Assembly (NCBI GenBank): GCA_024579835.1
Contig: CP102060.1
Coordinates: forward strand, 3,137,558 to 3,201,557
Length of the DNA stretch: 64,000 bases
Source of the DNA: Clostridiaceae bacterium HFYG-1003
Lineage (GTDB): Bacteria; Bacillota; Clostridia; Clostridiales; Clostridiaceae
Reading direction: 5' to 3'
Part shown: positions 1 through 8,091 of the stretch, in pieces
Layout: every line of letters starts with the position of its first letter
Position numbering within the stretch: position 1 is the stretch's first letter
Notes under the pieces: generated by a model
What the model was told of the DNA's origin: nothing
Databases searched by the model: none
What the model saw: the letters and a program-made list of their open reading frames with translations, nothing else
Program-made: the position numbers and the translations under genes

Positions 1-1301
1 GCACCATGCCCGGCCATAAAGGCAGGCTGGCGGTTGACGGAGCACATGATGTGACGGAGCTGCCAGGCGCGGATAATCTGCAGCAGCCCAAGGGAATCCT
101 GCGGGAAGCTGAACGGGAAGCCGCCCGGATTTACGGAGTAGCTGACGCCAGGTATCTGGTCAACGGATCGACTTCAGGCAATCTGACCCTGGTCTTCAGT
201 TTTTTTGAAGAGGGGGATGAAATCCTGGTGGAGCGCAACTGCCATAAGAGTGTGTACAATGCCCTGGTCCTCCGAAAACTACGGCCGGTGTACCTGTGGC
301 CCAAACAGGACGCCCGGGGCAGCAGCCTGCCGCAGGATTCAAAAGCGATTAGGGAAGCTCTGGAAGAGCACCCCCAGGCGAAAGGCGTCCTTTTAACCAT
401 GCCTTCCTATAAGGGACTGGTCAGTGACATCGAAGCGATTTACCGGGTCGTCCATGAGGCCGACGCGGTTCTGATCCTCGATGCGGCTCACGGAGCCGCC
501 CTGGCCGGAATGGATCAGTTTCACGATTTTTACCGGTCCTGTGACGCCATGGTGATCAGTACCCACAAATCTTTGGCCTGCCTGAATCAGGGGGCGCTGA
601 TCCTTTCCAACCGCCCTGACTTGCGGCCGGCGATTCAAAAATACAGCAATATGTTTCAGACAACCAGCCCCTCCTACCTCATCATGGAATCTGTTGAAAG
701 TTCAGTGGAGGAGGTGGAGGCCGGACGATATCTCGATCCCCCCGTATTTTCGGCCCGGGACTATCAAACCCTGACTGTCAATCCGGAACTGACCGGTTAT
801 CGAATGGATCCATGGAAGCTGCTTTTGGTGCATGCGGAGCAGGGGAACTTCATGGAACAGTTTTTGGAAGGGCAGGGGATTTTTCCGGAGATGCACGATC
901 AGCATTCCGTTCTGCTGATGCTCAGTCCATCCAACAGTCCGGAGGAAATTCAGTGGATCAGGGAATGTCTGATTAAGCTGGATGAACTGCTGAGCAAAAT
1001 CAGCGCCCAGCCAGAACGGGAGTCCCAGGTCTGGTCAAAAGCAGCCATCGACCACATTCCCCGGCCCAGGCAGCATTGCCTGCCCTGGCAGGCGGGGGAC
1101 AGGGGACAGGACGTCCTGCTGGATGAAGCCTGCGGACGAATCGCGCAGGAACAGGTGATTCCTTACCCGCCGGGGGTTCCGGTTCTGCTTCCGGGGGAAG
1201 TGATTGACGAAGCCATGATCCGGTACCTGAAGCAGCTAAAGGCAAACGACATCGAAATCCTGGGACTGATTGAGAATCAATTGAAATGTGTGGAGGAGTA
1301 G
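1..1301 (+). CDS. Orn/Lys/Arg decarboxylase family protein (5' end outside window)
   Basis: PLP-dependent decarboxylase of the fold-type I Orn/Lys/Arg group, which turns a basic amino acid into a polyamine or diamine. The visible part opens in the family's N-terminal motif MPGHKG, so the true start lies just upstream of the window. The Schiff-base lysine is in the motif STHKS, about residue 188 counted from MPGHKG, preceded by the DAAHG motif that contacts the PLP ring nitrogen. The C-terminal part (IPYPPGVPVLLPGE) is typical of the short YaaO/SpeA-like enzymes found next to tmk in Bacillota. The tmk ribosome binding site (ggaggag) overlaps the 3' end, so the two genes are probably co-transcribed. 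The substrate (arginine, lysine or ornithine) cannot be told from sequence alone. Confidence 0.9.
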   Translation, partial: TMPGHKGRLAVDGAHDVTELPGADNLQQPKGILREAEREAARIYGVADARYLVNGSTSGNLTLVFSFFEEGDEILVERNCHKSVYNALVLRKLRPVYLWPKQDARGSSLPQDSKAIREALEEHPQAKGVLLTMPSYKGLVSDIEAIYRVVHEADAVLILDAAHGAALAGMDQFHDFYRSCDAMVISTHKSLACLNQGALILSNRPDLRPAIQKYSNMFQTTSPSYLIMESVESSVEEVEAGRYLDPPVFSARDYQTLTVNPELTGYRMDPWKLLLVHAEQGNFMEQFLEGQGIFPEMHDQHSVLLMLSPSNSPEEIQWIRECLIKLDELLSKISAQPERESQVWSKAAIDHIPRPRQHCLPWQAGDRGQDVLLDEACGRIAQEQVIPYPPGVPVLLPGEVIDEAMIRYLKQLKANDIEILGLIENQLKCVEE

Positions 1302-1304
1302 TTC

Positions 1305-2036
1305 ATGGGAATACTGATTGCCATAGAAGGGGTTGACGGTTCTGGGAAACAGACACAGTCCGATCTTCTGAATAAAAATCTGAAACAGGCCGGCTATGAT
1401 GTCATGGAGATCCGGTTTCCGGATTATGAGTCCAGATCATCGGTTTTAGTGAAGATGTATTTGATGGGTGAATTCAGCCAGGATCCGAAAGACATCACAG
1501 CCTATCAGGCGTCCACTTTTTTCGCGGCTGACCGCTATGCCTCCTGGATGACCGGTGCCTGGCGGGCTCATTACCAAAAAGGCGGCATTGTGCTGGCTGA
1601 CCGATACACAACAGCCAATATGGTTCATCAGGCCGGGAAGATACAGGATCTGACGGAACGGGACCGTTTCCTGGAATGGCTGTATGATTTTGAGTTCCGC
1701 CTCTATGGCATTCCGGTGCCTGATCTGGTGTTCTTTCTCGATGTTCCTCCTGAATTTCAGCAGCAGATCGTCCAGTCCCGCAAGAACAAAATCACCGGCG
1801 GCGAAGTGCAGGACATCCATGAAGCCAGCCGGGAACACCTCCTGGAATCCTATGATGCCGCCAATTATGTGGCAAAGAAATATCACTGGGAAAAAATCGA
1901 CTGCGTTCACGAGGGCACCATGAGATCCATCGAAGAAATCGGCGCTGAAATTCTTGAAAAGGCACTGAATCGAATTCAGCGGCTGCAACGTTCAGCGGTT
2001 CAGGACCGGACAGATCCGTCCGATGAGGGGCAGTAG
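1305..2036 (+). CDS. tmk: Thymidylate kinase (dTMP kinase)
   Basis: Phosphorylates dTMP to dTDP in dTTP synthesis in the cytoplasm. The P-loop GVDGSGKQT is near residues 9-17; the KQT form instead of KST occurs in a clostridial branch of the family. The DRY motif (ADRYTTAN) is near residue 98, and a basic lid stretch (QSRKNK) follows. It has 243 residues, somewhat longer than the usual 205-215, with a short polar C-terminal extension. ATG is chosen because ggaggag precedes it, inside the end of the decarboxylase gene 3 bp upstream. It is the last gene before a convergent terminator at 2145-2199. Confidence 0.9.
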   Translation: MGILIAIEGVDGSGKQTQSDLLNKNLKQAGYDVMEIRFPDYESRSSVLVKMYLMGEFSQDPKDITAYQASTFFAADRYASWMTGAWRAHYQKGGIVLADRYTTANMVHQAGKIQDLTERDRFLEWLYDFEFRLYGIPVPDLVFFLDVPPEFQQQIVQSRKNKITGGEVQDIHEASREHLLESYDAANYVAKKYHWEKIDCVHEGTMRSIEEIGAEILEKALNRIQRLQRSAVQDRTDPSDEGQ

Positions 2037-2144
2037 CAAGCTCAATGGATCCTGCATGCATCTGGCTTCCTGGGGGGATCCGGACAGGATCCGATGACAG
2101 GGAATGCCGGAAGCAGTCGCAGCATCCGAAATGAATGATAGGAT

Positions 2145-2199
2145 AAAAACCTCCTGACGCTGGTTTGTGGTCTGCACAAACAGGCAACAGGAGGTTTTT
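2145..2199. terminator. Bidirectional terminator between tmk and the isomerase-like gene
   Basis: A perfect 12-bp inverted repeat (AAAAACCTCCTG / CAGGAGGTTTTT) encloses a second stem (GTTTGTG / CACAAAC). A-tracts and T-tracts on both sides let it work in both directions. It sits between convergent genes. The 100 bp before it contain three GGATCC sites but no gene. Confidence 0.75.
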
Positions 2200-2286
2200 C
2201 ATGTCATCCTGAAATTTCTAAACAGTTCGGTGTTACATGCCCGGACTCATATTGGCGGAGCAGTCGTTGACGGGCTTTCTGAGGCA

Positions 2287-3279
2287 CTAAGAGTCCAGCG
2301 TCCGGAAATACCGTCCCAGGGCACGATTCTGGATCAGGACGGCAGCCTCGCGATCCTGGGGAAAGGACGCCGAAAGTTCATGCGTGAGCCACTCCGGGTC
2401 AATCCGACGGATGACTTCGCCGATGCCCTGATGAGTCCAGGGTTCATGCCGGTCGATTTGGAGGACATGGGGATAGGTCTGTGCAAAGCGCTGGAAATAG
2501 TCCTGCGCCAGGTCAGGCGGGAGAAAGCCGGTATTGGTTCGGACATATTCGCCGGACAATGACTGGTGCAGGTGGATGCCGCGGATCATCGGAACAATCT
2601 GCTCGTGGCGGTTCAGCATGTCATGGAGGTAGCGGATCGCCTGCGGTTCATCGCGCAGTGCCGGGTTGGTATTCAATAGATGACCGGTGTCAAGCAGGAT
2701 GCCTTTGTTCCGGTGTTGAATTCCTTCCAGTAAATAGGCGGTCAGATCCGGATTGGTAAAAGTAAAGCCCGGCCACCATTGGTTTTCCACCAGTATGGCA
2801 AAAGGCCACGGCCGCCTGCCGGCCAGGGCGTTGATCACTTCCAGGGAAGCATCAATGACTTCCCGGTCGCTATGCTGCCACTGGTAGGTATAGCCTTCCT
2901 CAAGGGATACATCCGATACGTGGAACACCACATACTCTGCGCCGAGAGAGGCGGCTCGTTCCATTTCGCGCTCATAGTGCCGGATGAGAACCTGCGGATC
3001 CTCGCTGCCGTAAAATGACCGGATGGCCTCCCTCGTCCCAAATTTGGACAGGAGCCTTTTCTGATCACCCCGCCAGAAATCAACCCAGTCATGCCAGAAG
3101 GGAAGATGATAACCCACGGTCAGCTGCTGGTCAAACGGCGGTGGTGGAATCGTCGGATCTCCCCAGATGATTTCCAGTCCGTCCAGTCCCATCCGGGTGC
3201 AGGCCTCACGAAGCCCTTCCATGGAACCGAAGGAGTCCAGACAGTTGGGATATACAGGGTAATTGGTCATGATCTTCAT
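2287..3279 (-). CDS. Sugar phosphate isomerase/epimerase-like TIM-barrel protein
   Basis: A 330-residue protein of the xylose isomerase-like / AP endonuclease 2 superfamily. These are TIM barrels that bind divalent metals and usually isomerise or epimerise sugars. Putative metal ligands occur in strand-end motifs: LVEN about 165, DTGH about 197, IHLH about 237, DRHEPW about 278 and THELS near 300. The start MKIMTNYPVY has a ggatag-type Shine-Dalgarno. It is a single-gene unit on the minus strand, with a possible promoter at 3327-3355. The substrate is unknown and no neighbouring sugar pathway helps. Confidence 0.7.
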   Translation of the reverse strand: MKIMTNYPVYPNCLDSFGSMEGLREACTRMGLDGLEIIWGDPTIPPPPFDQQLTVGYHLPFWHDWVDFWRGDQKRLLSKFGTREAIRSFYGSEDPQVLIRHYEREMERAASLGAEYVVFHVSDVSLEEGYTYQWQHSDREVIDASLEVINALAGRRPWPFAILVENQWWPGFTFTNPDLTAYLLEGIQHRNKGILLDTGHLLNTNPALRDEPQAIRYLHDMLNRHEQIVPMIRGIHLHQSLSGEYVRTNTGFLPPDLAQDYFQRFAQTYPHVLQIDRHEPWTHQGIGEVIRRIDPEWLTHELSASFPQDREAAVLIQNRALGRYFRTLDS

Positions 3280-3326
3280 GGGAAGCTATCCTTTCATGGC
3301 AGGGTTTGTACGGGATAAAAATAACA

Positions 3327-3355
3327 AATAAAACATCTTTTCTACCTTAACTCAA
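3327..3355 (-). promoter_or_regulatory. Possible promoter of the TIM-barrel gene
   Basis: Read on the minus strand, TTGAGT and TTTATT are separated by 17 bp, about 50 bp upstream of the start. The -10 box is weak, so this is tentative. Confidence 0.3.
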
Positions 3356-3460
3356 TCAGTTCGGTATGACAATGATTTTTCTGTGAATCCTTTGATAACA
3401 GATCAGTCATCCGCTGCTGCCGGTACCAGAAGCAAGACGAGAAATCAAAGGGATATCGCA

Positions 3461-3632
3461 AAGACCAAGCAATAAGACCAAGCAATAAGACCAAGCAATA
3501 AGACCATGCTCAAAGACAATGCTCAGAGATGAAGCTCACAGACCAAGATCAGGGATGAAGCTCAGAGACCAAAGACGAAGAAGAAGCTCAAACATAAAGT
3601 TCAAAGACGAAGGTCAAGTCTAAGAACTAAGC
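3461..3632. repeat. Degenerate short tandem repeats
   Basis: Three exact copies of a 13-bp unit (aagaccaagcaat) at 3461-3499 run into a longer decayed stretch built from variants such as gaagctcagagacc and aaagttcaaagacg, up to about 3632. The stretch is purine-rich on the plus strand. It lies in the 567-bp gap between two minus-strand genes. No ORF or RNA family is recognised in the gap apart from the terminator near 3740. Confidence 0.75.
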
Positions 3633-3738
3633 CAAATCATCTGGATAATAACCAGAGAATAACGGATATTGTCCAAAGGAAACAGTCGAATTCCCATACC
3701 GGAAGATACAGGGAGGAATGGGTGTCGCCGCCTGACAT

Positions 3739-3795
3739 AAAAAAAACGCCGGAACCCGTCGACTGCCCAGGGGCTGACGGATCTCGGCGTTTTTG
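3739..3795 (-). terminator. Terminator downstream of rsgA
   Basis: The inverted repeat AAAACGCCG / CGGCGTTTT, with inner pairing GACGG/CCGTC, is flanked by an A-run on the left that becomes a U-run on the minus transcript. It lies just beyond the 3' end of rsgA. It also has T's on the plus side and may act both ways. Confidence 0.75.
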
Positions 3796-3846
3796 CATGT
3801 CAGGACATCATCAGGTCTGTAAGGACCGATGGCTTTTTGCGTTAGT

Positions 3847-4902
3847 CTACCATTCCTGCTCGTTCCAGGAACGCTGCCGGGGCTTTGCGGTTTTCTGATG
3901 GGTTGTTCGTTTAATCCGCTCTTTTTCCCGCTGGCGCATTTTCCGTTCATACAGCATGGCTTCCTTCTGCATGGTCCGAAAGTCTTCCAGCTCGGCCTCG
4001 GTGAGGTCACCGCGCTGGATGGCCGCCTGGACGGCGCAGCCGGGTTCGGTGGTGTGACTGCAGTCGGTGAAGCGGCATTGCTTCATCCAGGCGGCAATGT
4101 CGCCATAAACCGCTTCGACGGCTTGTCCGTCGTCAATCAGATCAATCCGTCTCAGGCCGGGGGTGTCAATCAGACAGCCATAGCCTGGGATGAGGATAAT
4201 CTCCCGATGGGTCGTAGTATGTCGGCCCTGATCATCTGAATTGCGGATGCCGGATACCTTCATTCGTTCGTTTCCGAGGAGGTGGTTGATCAGCGTGGAT
4301 TTCCCGACGCCGGAGGCGCCCAGCAGAGCGCCGGTTTTGCCGCCCCGGAGCAGATCAAGGATCGGTTGGTAGCTGCCGGTTTCGTCCTGCCGGGTGACCA
4401 GAATAGTCCCTGGCCAGAGCTCTCTGGCAGTCGATAGATAGGCTTCATTCTCTGCGGAGCTGTTCAAGTCAGCTTTGGTCAGGATCAGGACAGGGGTCGA
4501 ATCCGAGCTGGCTGCCATAATCAGGAACCGGCGGATTTTCCGTTCATGGAAATCCTTGTTCAGGCTGATCACGACAAATACATAGTCGCAGTTGGCCACC
4601 AGACCTTCGGTCAGACTGGCTGAAAAGCTGTCTCCCCGGGTCATGAGACTGGTTCGCGGTGCGATGTCCCGGATCATGTTATCCTCATCCACCAAAACAA
4701 AGTCACCGGTGACCGGATGGTCCAGGGTTCCGACCAGTGCCCGGGCGGTGCGGCCCGGCAGCCGGCCTGTGATTTCGCCGTCGGCGGTCAAAATTCGGAA
4801 CAGGCCGTGGGTCTCGCCGGAAATCCGTCCGGGCTGCCCTTGTCCGTGCCACTGTTCCAGTAATTGGGGCGTAAACCCCAGATCATTTAAATGGTTCGTC
4901 AT
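3847..4902 (-). CDS. rsgA: Ribosome small subunit-dependent GTPase A (RsgA)
   Basis: Circularly permuted GTPase that checks late assembly of the 30S subunit. After an N-terminal OB-like region come G4 (TKAD, 142-145), then G1/P-loop (GASGVGKS, 195-202) and G3 (DTPG, 247-250), the order that defines the YjeQ/RsgA family. The C-terminal zinc knuckle ligands are C277, C282, H284 and C290. At 351 residues it is longer than the roughly 295 of Bacillus RsgA, because of a long N-terminus and a very basic tail, which probably contacts rRNA. It is transcribed alone, with a candidate promoter at 5033-5062. Confidence 0.92.
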   Translation of the reverse strand: MTNHLNDLGFTPQLLEQWHGQGQPGRISGETHGLFRILTADGEITGRLPGRTARALVGTLDHPVTGDFVLVDEDNMIRDIAPRTSLMTRGDSFSASLTEGLVANCDYVFVVISLNKDFHERKIRRFLIMAASSDSTPVLILTKADLNSSAENEAYLSTARELWPGTILVTRQDETGSYQPILDLLRGGKTGALLGASGVGKSTLINHLLGNERMKVSGIRNSDDQGRHTTTHREIILIPGYGCLIDTPGLRRIDLIDDGQAVEAVYGDIAAWMKQCRFTDCSHTTEPGCAVQAAIQRGDLTEAELEDFRTMQKEAMLYERKMRQREKERIKRTTHQKTAKPRQRSWNEQEW

Positions 4903-5032
4903 GAATCTCCTTCACTAAAAGTCCCGCACGAGCCTTCCGTGAAGCGACGGAAGGGTCAGTTCTGGCTGTACCTCGCTGCAAAATTAAGTTCTCTCATAAA
5001 ACATCTCTCCTTCCATGGGTTCGTTCCTTTTG

Positions 5033-5062
5033 ATTATAGCGCTCCGTGCCAAAAGGGCGCAA
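5033..5062 (-). promoter_or_regulatory. Candidate rsgA promoter
   Basis: On the minus strand, TTGCGC (plus 5057-5062) and TATAAT (plus 5033-5038) are 18 bp apart, about 130 bp upstream of the rsgA start. It overlaps the region that must also serve darA in the other direction. Confidence 0.4.
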
Positions 5063-5075
5063 TATGCGTTATAAT
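5047..5075 (+). promoter_or_regulatory. Candidate darA promoter
   Basis: A perfect TATAAT at 5070-5075 has a poor -35 (GTGCCA) 17 bp upstream, 60 bp before the darA start. It overlaps the divergent rsgA promoter candidate, so the two units may interfere. Confidence 0.4.
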
Positions 5076-5134
5076 GAATGAAAGAACAAATTAACAGCAT
5101 AACGATTGATTTCATCATATAAGGAGGGCAACAC

Positions 5135-5464
5135 ATGAAACTTGTCATCGCCATCGTCAATGACGAAGATGCATTGGATTTACTGGATGAACTGACCGAC
5201 AAAGAATTTCGGGTGACCAAGCTGGCTTCCACCGGCGGATTCCTGAGAAGCGGCAATACCACCATGATGATTGGTGTTGAGAACGAAAAAGTCCAGGAAG
5301 TTCTGACCATCATTGAAGAAACCTGCAAAACCAGACATCAGATCGTTTCCAATCCCTCACCCTTATCTACCACCACCGGTGTCTATGTGCCCTATCCCGT
5401 CGATATCGAGGTAGGTGGTGCCACCGTCTTCGTTGTGGACGTGGAGAATTTCGTCCGCGTGTAG
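5135..5464 (+). CDS. darA: Cyclic di-AMP receptor DarA (PII-like, YaaQ family)
   Basis: A 109-residue PII-like trimeric protein that binds the second messenger c-di-AMP. The family signature is clear: MKLVIAIV at the start, a TKLASTGGFLRSGN segment (about 28-41) that lines the nucleotide pocket, and the C-terminal GGATVFVVDVENF. Length matches the family (about 109). A strong aaggagggc site lies 8 bp before ATG. It heads a tight darA-holB-ricT operon, the usual context in Bacillota. Its downstream partner is not known in most species. Confidence 0.92.
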   Translation: MKLVIAIVNDEDALDLLDELTDKEFRVTKLASTGGFLRSGNTTMMIGVENEKVQEVLTIIEETCKTRHQIVSNPSPLSTTTGVYVPYPVDIEVGGATVFVVDVENFVRV

Positions 5465-5474
5465 GAGGAGTCCA

Positions 5475-6422
5475 GTGATTGGTTTTGAACAAATCAGAGA
5501 AAGTTTGCGGGGTGCCTCGAAAAGCGGCACCCTCGCTCATTCCCATATTCTGGTCGGACCTGACGGCATCGGCAAATCACCGATGGCGAAAAGCCTGGCC
5601 GGACTGATCCTGCGGCCGGACAGTGACGCGGTGCGGGACTATGTCGATATGATCCCGGTGCGGCCGGAAGGGAAATCCATCGGCGTGGACGAAGTGCGCC
5701 GCATCATCGGAGAAGCCAATGTCATGCCCTTTGAAGGCAGCCGCAAGGTCATCGTGATCTATAACGCCGAGCTGATGACGACTCAGGCTCAGAACGCCCT
5801 GCTCAAGACCATCGAAGAGCCGGCTTTCGGTGTTTTCTTTATTCTTCTGACCAAAACGCTGGATAATCTGCTGCCGACGATTCGATCCCGCTGCGCCATC
5901 CACCGGCTGTTTCCAATGTCCCGGGAAGAGATGAGACGCTACATCATTCAGCAGTACGGCCTGTCCGGCCCTTCGCTGGATGAGGCGGTCGCCATTGCCC
6001 GGGGAATTCCCGGGCAGGCCGATGAGTTCATTAAAAATCCGGCCCGGCGGGCAGCCTTTGACCAGGTGCTGGAATTTCTGACCAACCTGGCTGCCGTCCG
6101 CTCGCTGCAGGACCGCAGCGCCCTGACGATCCTCCGCCAGAATAAAGCAGTCCTGGAACAGGGACCGGAAAGTTTCCTGGAGGGAATGCTGCTTGCCGTC
6201 CGGGATCTCGCCTGCCTGAAAACAGGTGAAGATTACAAAAATCTGATCTTCCTGTATAATATGGAGAGGATGAAAACACTGGCTGGACGATATACAATGG
6301 CCAGGTTGAACCGAATCGTGGAAGTGTGTGAAAGTGCCGGACGACTGTTGGAGCCTGGACGCAACATTAATCGGGAAACCGTGGTGGATCATACGCTTTT
6401 TCAACTAGTGGAGGAAACTTAA
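5475..6422 (+). CDS. holB: DNA polymerase III delta' subunit
   Basis: Clamp-loader subunit of the replicative polymerase, 315 residues from the GTG chosen here. The GTG is preceded by aggaggag; an upstream in-frame start at 5415 would overlap darA and is unlikely. The N-terminal AAA+ domain has a P-loop-like GPDGIGKS (about 28-35), sensor segment KTIEEP (about 115) and SRC motif (IRSRC). The four-cysteine zinc module usual after the P-loop in delta' and tau is absent; that segment is shortened. The stop codon overlaps the start of ricT (TAATG), so the two are translationally coupled. Confidence 0.9.
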   Translation: MIGFEQIRESLRGASKSGTLAHSHILVGPDGIGKSPMAKSLAGLILRPDSDAVRDYVDMIPVRPEGKSIGVDEVRRIIGEANVMPFEGSRKVIVIYNAELMTTQAQNALLKTIEEPAFGVFFILLTKTLDNLLPTIRSRCAIHRLFPMSREEMRRYIIQQYGLSGPSLDEAVAIARGIPGQADEFIKNPARRAAFDQVLEFLTNLAAVRSLQDRSALTILRQNKAVLEQGPESFLEGMLLAVRDLACLKTGEDYKNLIFLYNMERMKTLAGRYTMARLNRIVEVCESAGRLLEPGRNINRETVVDHTLFQLVEET

Positions 6423-7351
6423 TGATAAATATAGTCGGTGTCCGCTTCAAAAAGGCCGGGAAGATCTATTATTTTGATCCCAAGGACCTGGAACTGGAGC
6501 TGGATGAAGCCGTAATCGTGGAGACAACCCGGGGCGTGGAACTGGGCATTGTCTCTCTGACCAAAAAACTGGTTCCCCAGGAGGATGTCCGGGGAGAACT
6601 GAAACCGATCCTGCGCAAGGCCACCCCGGAGGATCTGGAGCGTTCGCGCCGGAACGAGGCTCGCGAAAAAGAAGCCATGATCGTGTGCAAGGCAAAAATC
6701 GAAGCCCACGGGTTGGACATGAAACTGGTGGATGTCGAATTCACCTTCGATATGAATAAAGTGATCTTCTATTTCACGGCGGATGGCCGGGTGGACTTCC
6801 GTGACCTGGTCAAAGATCTGGCGTCTGTATTCCGGACCCGGATTGAACTTCGTCAGATCGGGGTTCGGGATGAAGCCAAGATGAAATCCGGCATCGGACC
6901 CTGCGGCCGCACGCTGTGCTGCTCTTCGTTCCTGGCTGACTTTACCTCGGTATCGATCAAGATGGCCAAGGAGCAGAATCTGTCGCTCAATCCTACGAAG
7001 ATTTCCGGCATCTGCGGCCGCCTGATGTGCTGTCTCAAGTACGAACAGGACACTTACGAAGAAATCCGCAAGCGCCTGCCCCGTCAGGGCAGCATCGTGA
7101 ACACGCCAATGGGTCGGGGCGAAGTCCTGATGAACAAAACCATCAAGGAACAGGTCAAGGTCAAGATCTTTGGCGAAGGCGAAGATGTCATTGAGTTTTT
7201 CCCGATTTCTGAATGTGAGATGATTAAGGGAAGCTATGAAGACAATTCCACCGGTAAGAAGGAACCAAAACCGGACGCGGAGGAAACAGCTGCTTCCCGC
7301 AAGAAAGACCCGAAAGCCGGGGAACCGTCACCGGAACCACAAGCTGAATAG
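6422..7351 (+). CDS. ricT: RicT / PSP1 domain protein (YaaT family)
   Basis: A 309-residue PSP1-domain protein. In Bacillus, RicT forms an Fe-S complex with RicA and RicF that promotes RNase Y maturation of mRNAs and affects sporulation and competence. The conserved cysteines appear as CGRTLCC and CGRLMCC, about residues 161-167 and 198-204. The C-terminal 40 residues are a charged low-complexity tail rich in K, E and P. The start ATG overlaps the holB stop. No ricA or ricF is in the window. A good terminator follows 20 bp after the stop. Confidence 0.9.
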   Translation: MINIVGVRFKKAGKIYYFDPKDLELELDEAVIVETTRGVELGIVSLTKKLVPQEDVRGELKPILRKATPEDLERSRRNEAREKEAMIVCKAKIEAHGLDMKLVDVEFTFDMNKVIFYFTADGRVDFRDLVKDLASVFRTRIELRQIGVRDEAKMKSGIGPCGRTLCCSSFLADFTSVSIKMAKEQNLSLNPTKISGICGRLMCCLKYEQDTYEEIRKRLPRQGSIVNTPMGRGEVLMNKTIKEQVKVKIFGEGEDVIEFFPISECEMIKGSYEDNSTGKKEPKPDAEETAASRKKDPKAGEPSPEPQAE

Positions 7352-7371
7352 CAATCACTTTGCACAAACAG

Positions 7372-7401
7372 GCACTCCAGTCGATGACCGGAGTGCTTTT
7401 T
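7372..7401 (+). terminator. Terminator of the darA-holB-ricT operon
   Basis: GCACTCC / GGAGTGC with inner GTC/GAC pairs around a short loop, followed by five T's. Confidence 0.85.
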
Positions 7402-7455
7402 GTATGTCCCAAGACTCGATCTGTCCCAATAAGACGCTCATAATCTCATCAGACT

Positions 7456-7515
7456 CAGCTCCACGTGAACGATCTCCACGTGAACGAGTTCCACCTGACC
7501 GATCTCTACGGAAAG
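7456..7515. repeat. Four 15-bp tandem repeats
   Basis: Four contiguous units of 15 bp, the clearest being gatctccacgtgaac, become less exact toward the right. They lie in the 350-bp gap between ricT and mcsA. The rest of that gap holds the ricT terminator and a TATAAT at 7688-7693 that may belong to the mcsA promoter. No CtsR-type operator was seen there. Confidence 0.7.
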
Positions 7516-7687
7516 GATTCACTGATTAAGACAGAATTGAAATTTTAAACTGGTCATTGTATACTAAAAGTAACTTCAGAACATACGTGCAGTTTTCATG
7601 CTGGTTCTGATTGAAGTGGTTTATTAATCTTTGGGGACAAATGTGTGAATAAACTGGCGGTCCTGAGTTGGCTGTAAGGCCAGGGAC

Positions 7688-7693
7688 TATAAT
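7688..7693 (+). promoter_or_regulatory. Possible -10 box for mcsA-mcsB-clpC
   Basis: A perfect TATAAT has only a weak -35 (TTGGCT, 14-bp spacer). If used, transcription would start near 7700, which argues that translation of mcsA begins downstream, at CTG 7732, rather than at GTG 7702. Confidence 0.3.
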
Positions 7694-7701
7694 GTGGGTA
7701 T

Positions 7702-8091
7702 GTGGTGCCAACTGCGAAGGAGGGGGTCAGACTGGAAAATAATCTGTTTCATTCAAGGGATCAGGAATCCCTCGGCAAGGTGTGTCCGCGATGCGGCACA
7801 ACCTTTGAAGAATATCGGCGAACCGGTCTGCTGGGCTGTCCGGTCTGCTATCGCTTTTTTCGGGATCAGCTGATTCCGTCCATTCGCAAAGTTCAGTTTA
7901 CGCTCCAGCATGAGGGGAAGTTTCCGGCTTCTACCACTCCGGAATCCAGGTCCCGGCGCCGGATTACCCTGCTGCGGCAGGATCTGTCCGAGGCGGTTCT
8001 GACAGAGAATTTCGAACGGGCAGCGACGCTGCGCGATGAGATCAACGCCCTGACGGAACTGCTGAATCAGGAGGTGTCCCATGACGGATAA
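7702..8091 (+). CDS. mcsA: Short McsA-like protein-arginine kinase activator
   Basis: Activator and partner of McsB, with zinc-binding CxxC motifs and a C-terminal UVR motif. Visible motifs are CPRCG and CPVCY (one zinc site, about residues 28-50) and a UVR helix at the C-terminus (LTENFERAATLRDEI). The usual first zinc finger at the N-terminus (two more CxxC pairs) is missing: the protein is about 120-129 residues against 160-180. The start is uncertain. The reading frame opens with GTG at 7702, but the strong aaggagggg at 7717-7725 sits 8 bp before an in-frame CTG at 7732, which may be the real start. It overlaps mcsB by 11 bp. No ctsR precedes it. Confidence 0.8.
   Translation: MVPTAKEGVRLENNLFHSRDQESLGKVCPRCGTTFEEYRRTGLLGCPVCYRFFRDQLIPSIRKVQFTLQHEGKFPASTTPESRSRRRITLLRQDLSEAVLTENFERAATLRDEINALTELLNQEVSHDG

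Noticed and set aside
2167-2562. Plus-strand ORF opposite the TIM-barrel gene
   Set aside because: It begins inside the terminator and is antisense to a well supported gene.
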